Part shown: in pieces, positions 10,301 through 19,373 of the stretch
How the letters are laid out: each line of letters starts with the position of its first letter
Position numbering within the stretch: position 1 is the first letter of the stretch
DNA from: Propionispira arboris
GTDB lineage: Bacteria > Bacillota > Negativicutes > Selenomonadales > Selenomonadaceae
Reading direction: 5' to 3'
NCBI RefSeq assembly: GCF_900109225.1
Contig: NZ_FNZK01000001.1
Span: forward strand, 1-64,000
DNA length: 64,000 nucleotides
Translations under genes and position numbers: made by a program
Notes under the pieces: generated by a model
Told to the model about the DNA's origin: nothing
What the model saw: the letters and a program-made list of their open reading frames with translations, nothing else
Database searches by the model: none

Positions 10301-10382
10301 AGAACTTAAAGAACGAATTGATGCGAGACTTGAAGTTACCAAAGGCAAACAAGGCAGTCAGGCTGCTTTTCATGTGGGATAG
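7335..10382 (+). CDS. sbcC: exonuclease subunit SbcC (Rad50-type ATPase)
   Basis: 1015 residues. This is the SMC-like ATPase partner of SbcD. The Walker A motif GPTGAGKTT is near residue 36. Long heptad-rich coiled coils occupy about 180-850 and are broken at the middle by a zinc hook CPVC (C507 and C510). The ABC signature LSGGETFLASLSLALGLA and the Walker B DTILVDEGFGTLD lie near the C-terminus. The length is typical. The TAG stop (10380-10382) lies within the terminal inverted repeat of a MITE-like element, so the last bases of the gene and the end of the repeat coincide. Confidence 0.95.
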   Translation: MKLLKLVFSAFGPYLGKETLDFADLQGRSFFLIHGPTGAGKTTILDTICFALYGDASGENREAKMLRSDNADIGQMTEVEFTFSLGQDLYKVWRAPEQQRPKKRGEGTTLSTADALLYKINGSEEKLLVQGYTNVTLQIEKLLGFKSNQFRQVVLLPQGEFRRLLLANSAERQEIMQTLFKTELYRQIEEHLKEKAKDIAAAKKVLDDEQNFILRELEVDSLVCLEASIASKKITLEQTGAKVEVLKALQQKAQAEDVAGRLTESKFESAAKAALEKAEQKTKIPVVEDYRKKYQAAQQAASLEDLEVQVQSLLVNVKTDEGKLRQTSERVDYLKKQLQVAEENFRKGQEDEPKRLAMDAQVLKLTAFAEQLTGLANARQAAKQKEAALAQALALQTDGEKKVLLLAEKRQKAQALVLPLTQEKAKIEGYQSELVRLENLQIKLNEAEKIDRELLIILERKQQEDLKMQQVNELYENQQLQVIRLQHLFSIGQAAILARGLKEKQPCPVCGSLSHPHAASSTELLPTENEVQAAQQQLAELDKKRQQQHLDFSKIETQYATAMNRKNDSKFVLGENPPAIGEVRQQITLYESYLERAKQAGTELTEVEQLLEKLQMEENVNNEQQAEWSLRCKQTDNEYQAAVAVTKEREESLPEIYRDSTVLLEAQRDAIRKQKDLKYAFEKADQEVQRFRSEYAVATATLEMVQKNLLQEQDRLAQTEQKFTMRRQNAGFSSQEEYLAAKWTEKKRQEVKEKIRIFDDKLAAVEDADQKAQAAISMLTRPDLTALEQELQQTAKDYNEAYALWQRDKEQIRQSQNKAKRLQTLEARSASIQEEYGVVGTLAAVAGGNNIHGMTFQRFVLKSLLEDVIDASNMRLKIMSRGQYTLQSTPERTRKNAAGGLEIEIFDQYTGYARSVATLSGGETFLASLSLALGLADVVQSYAGGIHLDTILVDEGFGTLDPEALDMAIKALIDLQKGGRLVGIISHVPELKERIDARLEVTKGKQGSQAAFHVG

Positions 10383-10524
10383 AACGCATTAAATACTTTA
10401 TATGGCAATCGTCAGGAAGGGGGTATAGGTTTGAGTGGCGTTACGTAGGAAGCAAACGATGCCCTATACCTCCTTCCTGGCAGACTGATAGACTGGATGT
10501 AATTTCTTTCATGCGTTATATATA
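10379..10524 (-). repeat. MITE-like repeat, copy A
   Basis: An ~146 bp element fills most of the sbcC-addB gap. It begins with the terminal sequence ATAGAACGCATTAAA and ends with its imperfect inverse. Between these lies a hairpin core: an arm with GTCAGGAAGGGGGTATAGG is matched by CCTATACCTCCTTCCTGGC, and a loop carries GAGTGGCGTTACGTAGGAAG. It is in the opposite orientation to copies at 19119 and 63828. It overlaps the sbcC stop. Confidence 0.85.
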
Positions 10525-10551
10525 TTATAAAATAGGGAGTCAGGTGGAACG

Positions 10552-13500
10552 ATGTCATTGCAATTTATTATTGGACGCGGCGGATCTGGGAAAACAGCGT
10601 ATTGTTTAGAGTCCATGCGCTCTAAACTTTTTGCCAAGCCGGAAGGGGCGCCTTTGGTTTTGATTTTACCGGAACACATGACATTTAAAGTAGAAAAAGA
10701 ATTAGCGAATACGCCCGGTTTACATGGCTTTACAAGAGCGTATGTTTTTGGTTTTCGACGCTTGGCCCAGCGCGTACTTTTAGAGACTGGTGGCGCGATT
10801 TATCCATCAATTACAGAAATTGGAAAACGATTGCTTCTTTCCCGGGTACTGAGTGATAATCTTGATACATTGCATACATTGGGCAGGGCAGCCCGCCAGC
10901 GTAATTTTACTGATTCACTCTCACGCATGATTGAGGAATTCAAAAGCTATGGTGTTGATGCAAAGACTTTGCAGCAAGCGGCAGAATCTATGACAGCCAG
11001 TGCATTAAAAGATAAGTTGACGGATTTAGCTTTGATTTATCAGGGCTTTAACCTTGGGATGGAAGGACATTATACGGATGCGGAAGATGTACTTGAGGTG
11101 ATGGAGCAGAAAATTGCAGATTCGTCTATTTTGCGTGATGCCGAAGTTTGGATTGATGGATTCATTTTTTTTAATCCACAGGAAATGAATATTTTGCGGG
11201 AGATTTTATTGACTGCGAAAAGTGTGAAAATAACGCTTTCTTTAGAGGCTATTGATTCGGTGGAGCATACGATTGATACATCGCTTTTTCATCGGCAGTG
11301 GAAGACGCTGCAGCAAGTCAAACGTTTGGCAGAAGAATTGGATATGAAGGCAGAGGTATTGGAGCTTACTGCGCCAATACGTTTTATAAGGGCAAATTTA
11401 GGGCATATCGAGTCAAATTTATTTAAGTATCCCATCCAGCAGTTTGCTGAAGTTGATGGGGTCGCGATTGTGGAAGCTGCGAATCGTCGTATTGAAGTTG
11501 AAGGTGTTGCGGTAGATATTTTACGATTATGCCGCGAAGAACACTACAAGTGGCGTGATATTGGTATATTAGTACGTGACAGCAGTGCCTATGAAGATGT
11601 ATTGCAGGCGGTATTACAAGATTATCAAATTCCATTTTTTAGTGACAGCAAACGTCAAACAATTCATCATCCATTGGCAGAACTTTTGCGTTCGGTTCTT
11701 GAAGCCTTGCGTGGCTGGAAATATGAGCCTTTATTTCGGTGTTTTAAAACGGATTTTTTTCCCGTCACACGCTCACAAATTGATTTGCTCGAAAATTATG
11801 TATTGGAATTTGGTATCCGCGGCAATCGCTGGCTGATGGAAGAAGATTGGAGTTATCATAAACGTTTATCTTTGGACGAAGACAGTGAAATAAGTGATGA
11901 AAATGCCGAACGGTTAGCACAAATCAATCAGATTCGGCGACAGGTTATGCTTCCGTTGACAAAATTTGCGCAGCAGATAAAAAAAGCAGCCACTGTTTGT
12001 GAACGCACGGCGGCTTTATATCAGTTGTTTACGGATTTGGCAGTGCCGGATACACTCGAAAAATGGGCCAAAGCAGCCGAAAAGCAGGGGAATCTTGCCG
12101 AAGCTCGTCAGCATCAGCAGCTTTGGGATAATGTTATTCAGTTGTTTGATCAATTAGTGGAAACTTGCGGCGCGGATGTAATGACCGCGGATGTTTATGA
12201 GCAAACAATCAATGATGGGCTCGATGGGCTGATGATTAGTTTGATTCCTCCGGGACTTGATTATGTGACGATTGCGCCATTTGATCAAAATAGCCTGGAC
12301 AATACAAAAGCTATTTATATTATTGGGGCAAATGAAGGTGTAATGCCAAGGCGCGGTCGGGCAGAGGGCTTGCTGACGGATGGTGAAAGAGCAGAGCTGG
12401 CTTCGCTGGGACTAGAACTTTCTCAAGGGGTCGGTGCCGACAATTTTGCGGAAAAATATTTCTTGTATAGCGCTTTTACACGCGGCACAGAATATCTTTG
12501 GGTGTCTTATCCTTTGGCGGATCAGGAAGGGGCAGGGCTGAATCCATCTTCATTGGTACAGCGGCTGCGTGAACTTTTGCCGGCTGTAAAACTACAGTCT
12601 TTGCCGCTGGAACCTTTACCGGGATCTGAATACTGGTCAATTGCTCAACCGCGACAGGCGGTAGCGAAATTGGCGGGAGCCTTACGTGCTTATCGGAAAA
12701 ACGGTTTTTTAAGTCCTGTTTGGCAGGATGTGTATAATTGGGCTTTGAAGGATGAGACCATGAATCCTGTTTTAAAAATGGTTACAGCGGGTTTGTTTGA
12801 TTTGCGTCAAGCCGAAGCCTTACCAATGGATGTAGCAAAACTGCTCTTTACGAAAAATAAACGTTTACGTGGTAGTGTAACCCGCTTTGAAAGATTTCGT
12901 GCCTGTCCGTTTCAGCATTTTGCGCAGTATGGACTAAAACTTAAAGAACGAGCTGAATTTTCTTTTGCTGCTCCGGATTTAGGAAATTTTTTACATGCAT
13001 CACTAAAAGCCTTTGGTGAACGGATGAAGGCGGAAGATCGTAATTGGAGTGATGTTAAAGAGGACGAATATCAAAATATATGCGGTGAAATTGTTGCGGA
13101 TTTGGCACCTAAATTGCAAAATGAAATTTTGCTTAGTTCAGCTAAATATCAGCATTTGTTAGGTCGAATTCGTCGTACGGTCGAGCGAGCGGTGAAACGT
13201 TTGATTGCCTTTGATTATGTGAGCTGCTTTAAGCCAATTGGTTTTGAAAAAGCGTTTGGTCATGGTTTTGATGCACTGCCTCCGCTCACATATAGTTTGG
13301 AAGATGGTTATCAGATAGAAATCACTGGACAGATTGATCGCATTGACTGTATGGAAGCGGAAAATCGTAAGTATTTTTTGGTGATTGATTATAAATCCGG
13401 TAATGCTTATTTGAATTTGATTGATGTCTACTATGGACTTAGATTACAGCTGCTGACCTATCTGCTTGTCGCACAAAATGCGGCACAAAAACTAGTTGGT

Positions 13501-14007
13501 GGTAAAACGATACCGGCCGGTATTTTATATTATTTCTTAAAAAATCCCGTGGTGAGTGCAAAATATCGACTGAGTGAGAAAGAAACCGAAGCGGAATTAA
13601 CGAAAATGCTTAAAATGCCGGGGTGGATACTGGCGGATTCAGAGATTATTCGTCAGATTGATTCGTCGTTTAATTTTATTAAAGTTTCATTAAAAACGGA
13701 TGGTGAAATAAAGCAAACCGGAAAAAACAATGTAAAAAGTGAAGAGGAATTTATGGCTTTGCTGGGGTTTGTTGATTATATTTTATCGGATACGGGGCGG
13801 CAGATCCTTAGCGGTGAGGTTTCCGTCAGTCCGTTTGCTTTAGATAATAAAGAGGCTTGTACGTTTTGTCCGTATCGTTCTTTTTGTCAATTTGACCGTA
13901 TGATACCAGGACATGAATATAGACAACTGAAAAAAATGGGGAATGAAGCGGTTATGGAATCCATTACAGAGGAGGCAGCAACATGGCATGGTCTAAAGCA
14001 CAATTAA
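10552..14007 (+). CDS. addB: ATP-dependent helicase/deoxyribonuclease subunit B
   Basis: 1151 residues. AddB is the second subunit of the AddAB helicase-nuclease, which resects double-strand breaks for RecA. An N-terminal Walker A motif GRGGSGKTAY (about 8-17) belongs to the inactivated helicase domain. The C-terminal nuclease carries TGQIDRID and D946-Y947-K948 (VIDYKSGN). Four cysteines bind the expected iron-sulfur cluster: C785, then C1103, C1106 and C1112 (CTFCPYRSFC). GGTGG precedes the ATG at 10552. The gene overlaps addA by 25 bases. Confidence 0.95.
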   Translation: MSLQFIIGRGGSGKTAYCLESMRSKLFAKPEGAPLVLILPEHMTFKVEKELANTPGLHGFTRAYVFGFRRLAQRVLLETGGAIYPSITEIGKRLLLSRVLSDNLDTLHTLGRAARQRNFTDSLSRMIEEFKSYGVDAKTLQQAAESMTASALKDKLTDLALIYQGFNLGMEGHYTDAEDVLEVMEQKIADSSILRDAEVWIDGFIFFNPQEMNILREILLTAKSVKITLSLEAIDSVEHTIDTSLFHRQWKTLQQVKRLAEELDMKAEVLELTAPIRFIRANLGHIESNLFKYPIQQFAEVDGVAIVEAANRRIEVEGVAVDILRLCREEHYKWRDIGILVRDSSAYEDVLQAVLQDYQIPFFSDSKRQTIHHPLAELLRSVLEALRGWKYEPLFRCFKTDFFPVTRSQIDLLENYVLEFGIRGNRWLMEEDWSYHKRLSLDEDSEISDENAERLAQINQIRRQVMLPLTKFAQQIKKAATVCERTAALYQLFTDLAVPDTLEKWAKAAEKQGNLAEARQHQQLWDNVIQLFDQLVETCGADVMTADVYEQTINDGLDGLMISLIPPGLDYVTIAPFDQNSLDNTKAIYIIGANEGVMPRRGRAEGLLTDGERAELASLGLELSQGVGADNFAEKYFLYSAFTRGTEYLWVSYPLADQEGAGLNPSSLVQRLRELLPAVKLQSLPLEPLPGSEYWSIAQPRQAVAKLAGALRAYRKNGFLSPVWQDVYNWALKDETMNPVLKMVTAGLFDLRQAEALPMDVAKLLFTKNKRLRGSVTRFERFRACPFQHFAQYGLKLKERAEFSFAAPDLGNFLHASLKAFGERMKAEDRNWSDVKEDEYQNICGEIVADLAPKLQNEILLSSAKYQHLLGRIRRTVERAVKRLIAFDYVSCFKPIGFEKAFGHGFDALPPLTYSLEDGYQIEITGQIDRIDCMEAENRKYFLVIDYKSGNAYLNLIDVYYGLRLQLLTYLLVAQNAAQKLVGGKTIPAGILYYFLKNPVVSAKYRLSEKETEAELTKMLKMPGWILADSEIIRQIDSSFNFIKVSLKTDGEIKQTGKNNVKSEEEFMALLGFVDYILSDTGRQILSGEVSVSPFALDNKEACTFCPYRSFCQFDRMIPGHEYRQLKKMGNEAVMESITEEAATWHGLKHN

Positions 14008-17000
14008 AAGCAATTACTACCTATAATAAAAATTTATTGGTAGCTGCTGCTGCAGGTTCGGGTAAAACATCTGTTTTGGTAGAGCGCATTATTCAGCGAC
14101 TGCTCAGTGGAAATTGTAGTATTGATGAAATTTTAGTGGTCACATTTACAAATGCGGCAGCGGCAGAAATGCGGGAGCGAATTGCTCTGGCAATTGATGC
14201 CGAACTTAAAAAAAATCCGCAGTCATCTAATCTGGAACGGCAGTCTGTTTTACTCAATACAGCATCAATTTCGACGATGCACTCTTTTTGCCAAACGATC
14301 ATTCGGCAAAATTTTCATCTTTTGGATTTGGACCCGAAATTTCGTCTGGCAAATCAACAGGAAATGAACTTATTGAAGCGGGATGTTTTGGAGGCGATAT
14401 TTGAAGAGGGGTATGAAAGCAAGAATGCTGAATTTTTGAGCTTTGTTGATGCTTATGCCGACGAACGTAGTGATGAAGAAATGTATGGAATTTTATTAAA
14501 GCTGTATGAATTTTCGCGTAGTCAGCCTTATCCAGAGCATTGGATTGAAACTCTGCCGGAAAACTTTGTTTTGTCAGAAGCTATGACGGTCGATGATACA
14601 CCGTGGCCACGAATCATTAAAGAACAGCTAAACCTGGTATTTGAAGAGTGCCGAGTCTACTGTGATGAGCTTGTGCAAATGGCGCAAGAGCTCGATTGTG
14701 CCTTTTATCTACCGGTTTTGCAATCGGATCTGGACACAATCATTCAGTTGCAGGAGTTGTTACAAGCGGATTGGGAAACATTGCGCAATGGTCTGTATGC
14801 GGTGAAATTTGCAACACTTACGGCACCACGTGGCACGGATGTCGATTTGAAAACATTGTTTCAAAAACCACGACAGCAAGTCAAAGAAAAAATAAAAGCT
14901 ATAAAAGAAGTCTATTTTATGTCAGATAGTATGGAATTGGTTGAGGATTTACGTGAAACAGCTCCATTGATACAGGCTATTTGTGATATGACAGTCGCCT
15001 TTGCGAATGGCTTTGCGGCTGCAAAACGTAATAAGATGGTTGTGGATTTTAGTGATTTAGAACATTTTGCTTTACAGATTTTACTCGACAAAGAATCCAC
15101 ACCGCAGCAGATGAAGCCATCGGTTACAGCACGGAATTTGCAGCAGAAATATGTCGAAGTCATGGTTGATGAATATCAAGATACGAATGGGGTACAGGAA
15201 GCAATTTTGTCATTGGTACGAAAATCATCGAGACCAAATCTTTTTGTTGTTGGTGATGTAAAGCAAAGTATTTATCGGTTTCGCCTGGCTGATCCAGAAC
15301 TTTTTTTGAAAAAATATCGTGAATATCCAATGGCAGGCAGTGATTTTGCCCGTATTGATTTAGCGCAAAACTTTCGCAGCCGGGCGGGGATTTTAGAGGC
15401 AATCAATTATATTTTTGCCCAGGTCATGTCAGAAAAGGCCATGGAACTTCCCTATGGTGCAGCCGAACAACTAAACCCTGGACCGCCATATCCTGAAGGC
15501 GAAGGAACTTTGGATGACTCGATCGAGGTTGATTTGATTGACCGCGATGAAACGGGAACTTTTAGTGAAACCGAATTTGCTGTGAGTGAGACACAAGCGG
15601 CTGAGGAAGAAACGGAAGAGTTAAAAGGATTCCCTTTAGAAGCCAGATTTATTACTAGTAGAATTCAAAAATTGATGGAAGAAAAAAAACAGGTTTTTGA
15701 TAAAGCGACAAAAACATATCGCCCTTTAGAATGGCGTGATATTGTAATTTTATTGCGTTCTGTCAAGGGAAAGGCAAACATTTTACTGGAAATATTGCAT
15801 GCGAATAATATTCCAGCTTATGCGGCAGTGGACTCGGGCTATTTTGAGGAAACGGAAGTACGAATCATGCTAGCCTTATTGAATATTATTGACAATCCAC
15901 GTCAGGACATACCGCTGGCCAGTATCTTATATTCGCCAATTATTGGTTTATCACCAGTCATGCTGGCAAAAATTAAACTTTTACAGCCCAATGATGATTT
16001 GTTTGCAGCGCTCCTGCTGGTCAATGAGCCTTCGACTGAGATAGATCGTGAAGTTAAAGAAAAAGTGATGAAATTTGTGCTTCAATTAAGCAGTTGGCGT
16101 AATTTGGCGAGGTGCAGCAGTGTACCAGATCTTATTTGGCAATTATTTCGTGATACGGGCTATTATGATTATGTCGGGGGGATGCCGGGCGGTCTTTTGC
16201 GACAGGCAAATCTCAGGGTGCTTTATGACAGAGCTAGAGAATACGAGACCACAAATTTTCGTGGACTATTTCGTTTTTTGCGTTTTGTCGATAAGATGAA
16301 AGATACTGGTACGGATTTGGCCGTGGCCAGAACGCTGGGGGAAAGTGAAAATGTAGTACGTGTCATGAGTATTCATAAAAGCAAAGGACTGGAATTTCCG
16401 GTCGTTATCGTTGCTGATCTTGGTAAAAAATTTAATCTTCAAGATAGCAGTGATACACTTTTGGTGCATCGAAAATATGGTCTGGGTCCATTTGTAAGTA
16501 AGCCGGATATTTCTTTGCGCTATCCAACCATTGCCAGACAGGCAATCGCTTGTTTAATGAATCGGGAAAGTAAAGCCGAAGAAATGAGGGTTTTATATGT
16601 TGCGCTAACGCGTTCGCGTGAAAAATTAATTTTAGTTGGATCAAGTACAAAGCTGGCTGACCGGGCTTTAAACTGGTGCCGTAATATTGATTTGACCTGC
16701 CCGGTGCTGCCAACGTATACAATTGCGGGTGCGAAGACTTATTTAGATTGGATTGGTGCCGCGCTTGCCCGCCATGAGGATGGTAAAGTGCTGCGGGATT
16801 TTGCGCAGACAACGAAAAAACGTCTTAATATAGTTTATGAGAATCATTCACGTTGGGAAATTCATATTATACCAGCCAGTGACATTCAAAACCAAGACGT
16901 TATATCCAGCGAAACGGAGGTATTGCTGGCTGCGGTTAAAGCGCAGCAGATTTTACCGGGATCGCCACAGCAAAAATGGGTTGAACAAGTTTTGAATTGG

Positions 17001-17666
17001 CAATATCCTGATAAGACCATGCAGGAAGTTCCGGCAAAACTTTCTGTGACGGAGATGAAACGGCGTTTTGAGGTAATGGATACACAAGCCTTGCCGCTTT
17101 TTAAACCAAAATTGATTGTCACAAGACCACGCTTTATTCAAGAACAAACACAGCTTACTGGTGCGGAATATGGGACGCTTATGCATGGTGTTATGCAGCA
17201 TATTGATTTTTGTAAAGACTTGAGTGAAAATGGACTAAAATTGCAACTGGAATCCCTTGTTAAAAAAGAGATGATTTTGCCAAAACAGATCAGCCTCATT
17301 GATTTAGCAGGGGTGCATAAATTTTTCACTTCTCCACTCGGGCAAAGAATGACAGTCTCAACTAAGGTAAGGCGCGAACTTCCTTTTAGCATAATGCTGC
17401 AAGCGAAAAAGTTTTATCCGGATATATTGGATGAGCGGGAAAATATTTTTGTGCAAGGAATTATTGATGTTTTATTTGATGAACCAGATGGCATGGTTTT
17501 AATTGATTATAAAACTGATAAAAATACACAAACGGAAGCGGTAATCAATAAATACAAACTGCAGATTGATCTTTACAGTGAAGCTGCTGAGAAAATATTA
17601 AAAAAAGACATAAAAGAAAAATATCTTTATCTATTTCATAATGGAACCGTAATTCCGATGGATTGA
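13983..17666 (+). CDS. addA: ATP-dependent helicase/nuclease subunit A
   Basis: 1227 residues, a UvrD-like superfamily 1 helicase fused to a RecB-type nuclease. The Walker A motif VAAAAGSGKTSVLVERI is near residue 18, followed by DEYQDTN, GDVKQSIYRFR and VMSIHKSKGLEFPVV. The C-terminal nuclease motif is GIIDVLFDEPDGMVLIDYKTDK. The ATG at 13983 is preceded by GAGGAGG within the end of addB, and the 25-base overlap implies coupled expression. sbcDC and addBA follow one another, so four end-processing proteins are encoded together. Confidence 0.95.
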   Translation: MAWSKAQLKAITTYNKNLLVAAAAGSGKTSVLVERIIQRLLSGNCSIDEILVVTFTNAAAAEMRERIALAIDAELKKNPQSSNLERQSVLLNTASISTMHSFCQTIIRQNFHLLDLDPKFRLANQQEMNLLKRDVLEAIFEEGYESKNAEFLSFVDAYADERSDEEMYGILLKLYEFSRSQPYPEHWIETLPENFVLSEAMTVDDTPWPRIIKEQLNLVFEECRVYCDELVQMAQELDCAFYLPVLQSDLDTIIQLQELLQADWETLRNGLYAVKFATLTAPRGTDVDLKTLFQKPRQQVKEKIKAIKEVYFMSDSMELVEDLRETAPLIQAICDMTVAFANGFAAAKRNKMVVDFSDLEHFALQILLDKESTPQQMKPSVTARNLQQKYVEVMVDEYQDTNGVQEAILSLVRKSSRPNLFVVGDVKQSIYRFRLADPELFLKKYREYPMAGSDFARIDLAQNFRSRAGILEAINYIFAQVMSEKAMELPYGAAEQLNPGPPYPEGEGTLDDSIEVDLIDRDETGTFSETEFAVSETQAAEEETEELKGFPLEARFITSRIQKLMEEKKQVFDKATKTYRPLEWRDIVILLRSVKGKANILLEILHANNIPAYAAVDSGYFEETEVRIMLALLNIIDNPRQDIPLASILYSPIIGLSPVMLAKIKLLQPNDDLFAALLLVNEPSTEIDREVKEKVMKFVLQLSSWRNLARCSSVPDLIWQLFRDTGYYDYVGGMPGGLLRQANLRVLYDRAREYETTNFRGLFRFLRFVDKMKDTGTDLAVARTLGESENVVRVMSIHKSKGLEFPVVIVADLGKKFNLQDSSDTLLVHRKYGLGPFVSKPDISLRYPTIARQAIACLMNRESKAEEMRVLYVALTRSREKLILVGSSTKLADRALNWCRNIDLTCPVLPTYTIAGAKTYLDWIGAALARHEDGKVLRDFAQTTKKRLNIVYENHSRWEIHIIPASDIQNQDVISSETEVLLAAVKAQQILPGSPQQKWVEQVLNWQYPDKTMQEVPAKLSVTEMKRRFEVMDTQALPLFKPKLIVTRPRFIQEQTQLTGAEYGTLMHGVMQHIDFCKDLSENGLKLQLESLVKKEMILPKQISLIDLAGVHKFFTSPLGQRMTVSTKVRRELPFSIMLQAKKFYPDILDERENIFVQGIIDVLFDEPDGMVLIDYKTDKNTQTEAVINKYKLQIDLYSEAAEKILKKDIKEKYLYLFHNGTVIPMD

Positions 17667-17706
17667 TGACAGATACGAGAAACTGTAGCAGATAAAAAAG
17701 TGGATG

Positions 17707-17744
17707 AAAAATAGCACGGGTCGGTGTCGACTCGTGCTATTTTT
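17707..17744 (+). terminator. intrinsic terminator of addBA
   Basis: A 16-bp stem with one G-U pair (17707-17722 with 17729-17744) is A-rich on the left and T-rich on the right, so it could act on both strands. Confidence 0.85.
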
Positions 17745-17801
17745 AGGTAATTAGCGGATTTTTGAAATCGTAAATATTGGCTAAAGGAAATTGACCAATA
17801 A

Positions 17802-17835
17802 AAAAGCGACTGCATATTACATGCGAGTCGCTTTT
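17802..17835. terminator. second hairpin terminator
   Basis: AAAAGCGACT (17802-17811) pairs with its inverse ending at 17835, extended by a GCAT/ATGC stem with a one-base bulge. It lies 57 bases after the first terminator and may serve as backup or act on minus-strand transcription. Confidence 0.6.
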
Positions 17836-18454
17836 ACGAGTTACGAGTTATCATTGTTTACCTTCTTTATTCATTTGTCTGCAAGACTTCTCTTAAGTAG
17901 AAGTAATGCTTTATCAAACAGTTAGATCTAGCTATAAATGATGCATGTCATGCTTACGCATTCATTTACGAATTTTTCGATACTACTTACAGGGACAAGA
18001 ACCAGGATACGCAACATATATCGAAGTGCCTTATAAATATATCGAGCTTGGAATTTTGTATTGCAATACATTGGAAGGCTGGTTGTCAAATCGTTATGCT
18101 CTCAACTGTGTTATTACTGTGCGACTTTAATTTTCCTCTAGGCTTTTGAGTACGCATAATGCTAAGAGCCATCATTGCGTCTAACTGTGCCGTTTGAAAA
18201 TAATCTTTCCAAAAATGCACGTGAATCCAAACCCACTTGAGAACGACTTGCTGTGTTTTTTTATAACACCACATCCCTTCACATTTGGTAAAAGAAGAGT
18301 AAAATTGAGGTGGTAAATGATTTTCTGTTGCTCTTCTTTATGTTTTTATTATAACATAGAAAATATGTTATGGCAATATTCTAATTATTATTTTTAAAAT
18401 AATTAGGGACAAATAATATAGTGGATATTTTTGACGGAGATGGGTTTTGTTTAT
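17836..18454. other. gene-free stretch, no recognisable gene
   Basis: About 600 bases with only short ORFs (the longest are 61-62 codons on either strand) that I cannot assign. A 9-bp inverted repeat, AAAGAAGAG near 18293 with CTCTTCTTT near 18335, is followed by T-rich sequence and may be a terminator. The stretch could hold a decayed gene but nothing supports one firmly. Confidence 0.4.
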
Positions 18455-18497
18455 AAAAAAAAAGACCCTTATCGTAATAAGAAAATCGATAGGAGTC
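18455..18497 (-). terminator. intrinsic terminator of the Lrp-type gene
   Basis: On the minus strand an 11-bp stem with G-U pairs (18497-18487 with 18474-18464) is followed by nine T's (18463-18455). Confidence 0.8.
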
Positions 18498-18541
18498 ACC
18501 GTTATGTATTTAAGTAAAATAGATTTTCTGATCCAGTGATT

Positions 18542-18988
18542 TTAATCAGGGATAATAGAAGGACTATCCGTAATCGTTGATAAAATAACAATAGTTTGTG
18601 TTTTTACGATTCCAGGATGATTTTTGATTCGGGTCAATAATAGTTCCAAAGTTCGGGTGTTTTCAGTAATGATTTTCAACGAATAATCAAAATCTCCGGT
18701 AATGTAAAAACACTCTTTGATTTCAGCTTCGTTTTTTACAAATTCGGCAAAGCTGTCGCTATGGGTTGGATTGTCAAAACGAAGAAACATTAAAGCCATC
18801 AGGTGTTTATTGAGCATGGCTGGATCTAAGATGACTGTATATTGCTTAATGACGCCGGATGCTTCCAGCTTTTTTAGTCTTTCACTGATTGCCGGCATGG
18901 ACAAAGAAACTTGCGAACTCAAATCAGAAATTGTCATGCGAGCATTTTGCTGTAGATTTTTCAGAATTTTTTTATCAATATCATCCAT
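18542..18988 (-). CDS. Lrp/AsnC family transcriptional regulator
   Basis: 148 residues. An N-terminal winged helix-turn-helix (about 1-60: DDIDKKILKNLQQNARMTISDLSSQVSLSMPAISERLKKLEASGVIKQYT) is joined to a RAM/Lrp ligand-binding domain. The domain's ECFYITGDFDYSLKII strand-turn is the usual effector region. Such proteins assemble as dimers to octamers and respond to amino acids. The gene is monocistronic on the minus strand with its own terminator, and is divergent from the PBP gene about 390 bases away. The regulated genes are not evident. Confidence 0.9.
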   Translation of the reverse strand: MDDIDKKILKNLQQNARMTISDLSSQVSLSMPAISERLKKLEASGVIKQYTVILDPAMLNKHLMALMFLRFDNPTHSDSFAEFVKNEAEIKECFYITGDFDYSLKIITENTRTLELLLTRIKNHPGIVKTQTIVILSTITDSPSIIPD

Positions 18989-19118
18989 TATGAAACACCG
19001 CCGTTCTATATAATTTTAAGCATCTTTTTGTTTTATATGCATATTATATTATAACAGGCTCAAGCGAATCTGTAAGCTTTTTTCTACTATATAATGTAAA
19101 ATTTGTGATCAATACATT

Positions 19119-19264
19119 ATATATAAGTTGATTAAAGAAATTGCATCTAGTCTATTAGGTTTCCAGTAATTGGCAGGAAATCGTTTGCTTCCTATGTAAT
19201 GCCACGGAGCCCTATACCCAACTCCGGACGATTGCCATATAAAATATGTAATGCAACTTATATA
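19119..19264 (+). repeat. MITE-like repeat, copy B
   Basis: The same element family as 63828-63973, in the same orientation. The ends are the variant ATATAAGTTG-ATTAAAG and its inverse, ending TAATGCAACTTATATAG. The core keeps ATCGTTTGCTTCCTATGTAA and CGATTGCCATAT, but the left hairpin arm is degenerate. It lies between the Lrp-type gene and the PBP gene. Confidence 0.8.
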
Positions 19265-19275
19265 GATCATAGGTA

Positions 19276-19306
19276 TTTTAGAAAATAATATAGGTATTTT
19301 CTAAAA
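19276..19306. promoter_or_regulatory. inverted repeat before the PBP gene
   Basis: TTTTAGAAAATA (19276-19287) and TATTTTCTAAAA (19295-19306) form a perfect 12-bp inverted repeat with a 7-base loop, embedded in two copies of ATAGGTATTTT. It is 68 bases before the PBP start. It could be an operator or a weak terminator. Confidence 0.35.
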
Positions 19307-19373
19307 ACAAAGGAACTTTAATGACAGCAAACGAATATATATCACATTGAAATATTTTTAGGAGTGAAGTAGT

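Noticed and set aside
17945..18274. Two short ORFs (61 and 62 codons, opposite strands) after addA
   Set aside because: They overlap each other, have no ribosome site and match nothing I recognise; possibly debris of an old gene.
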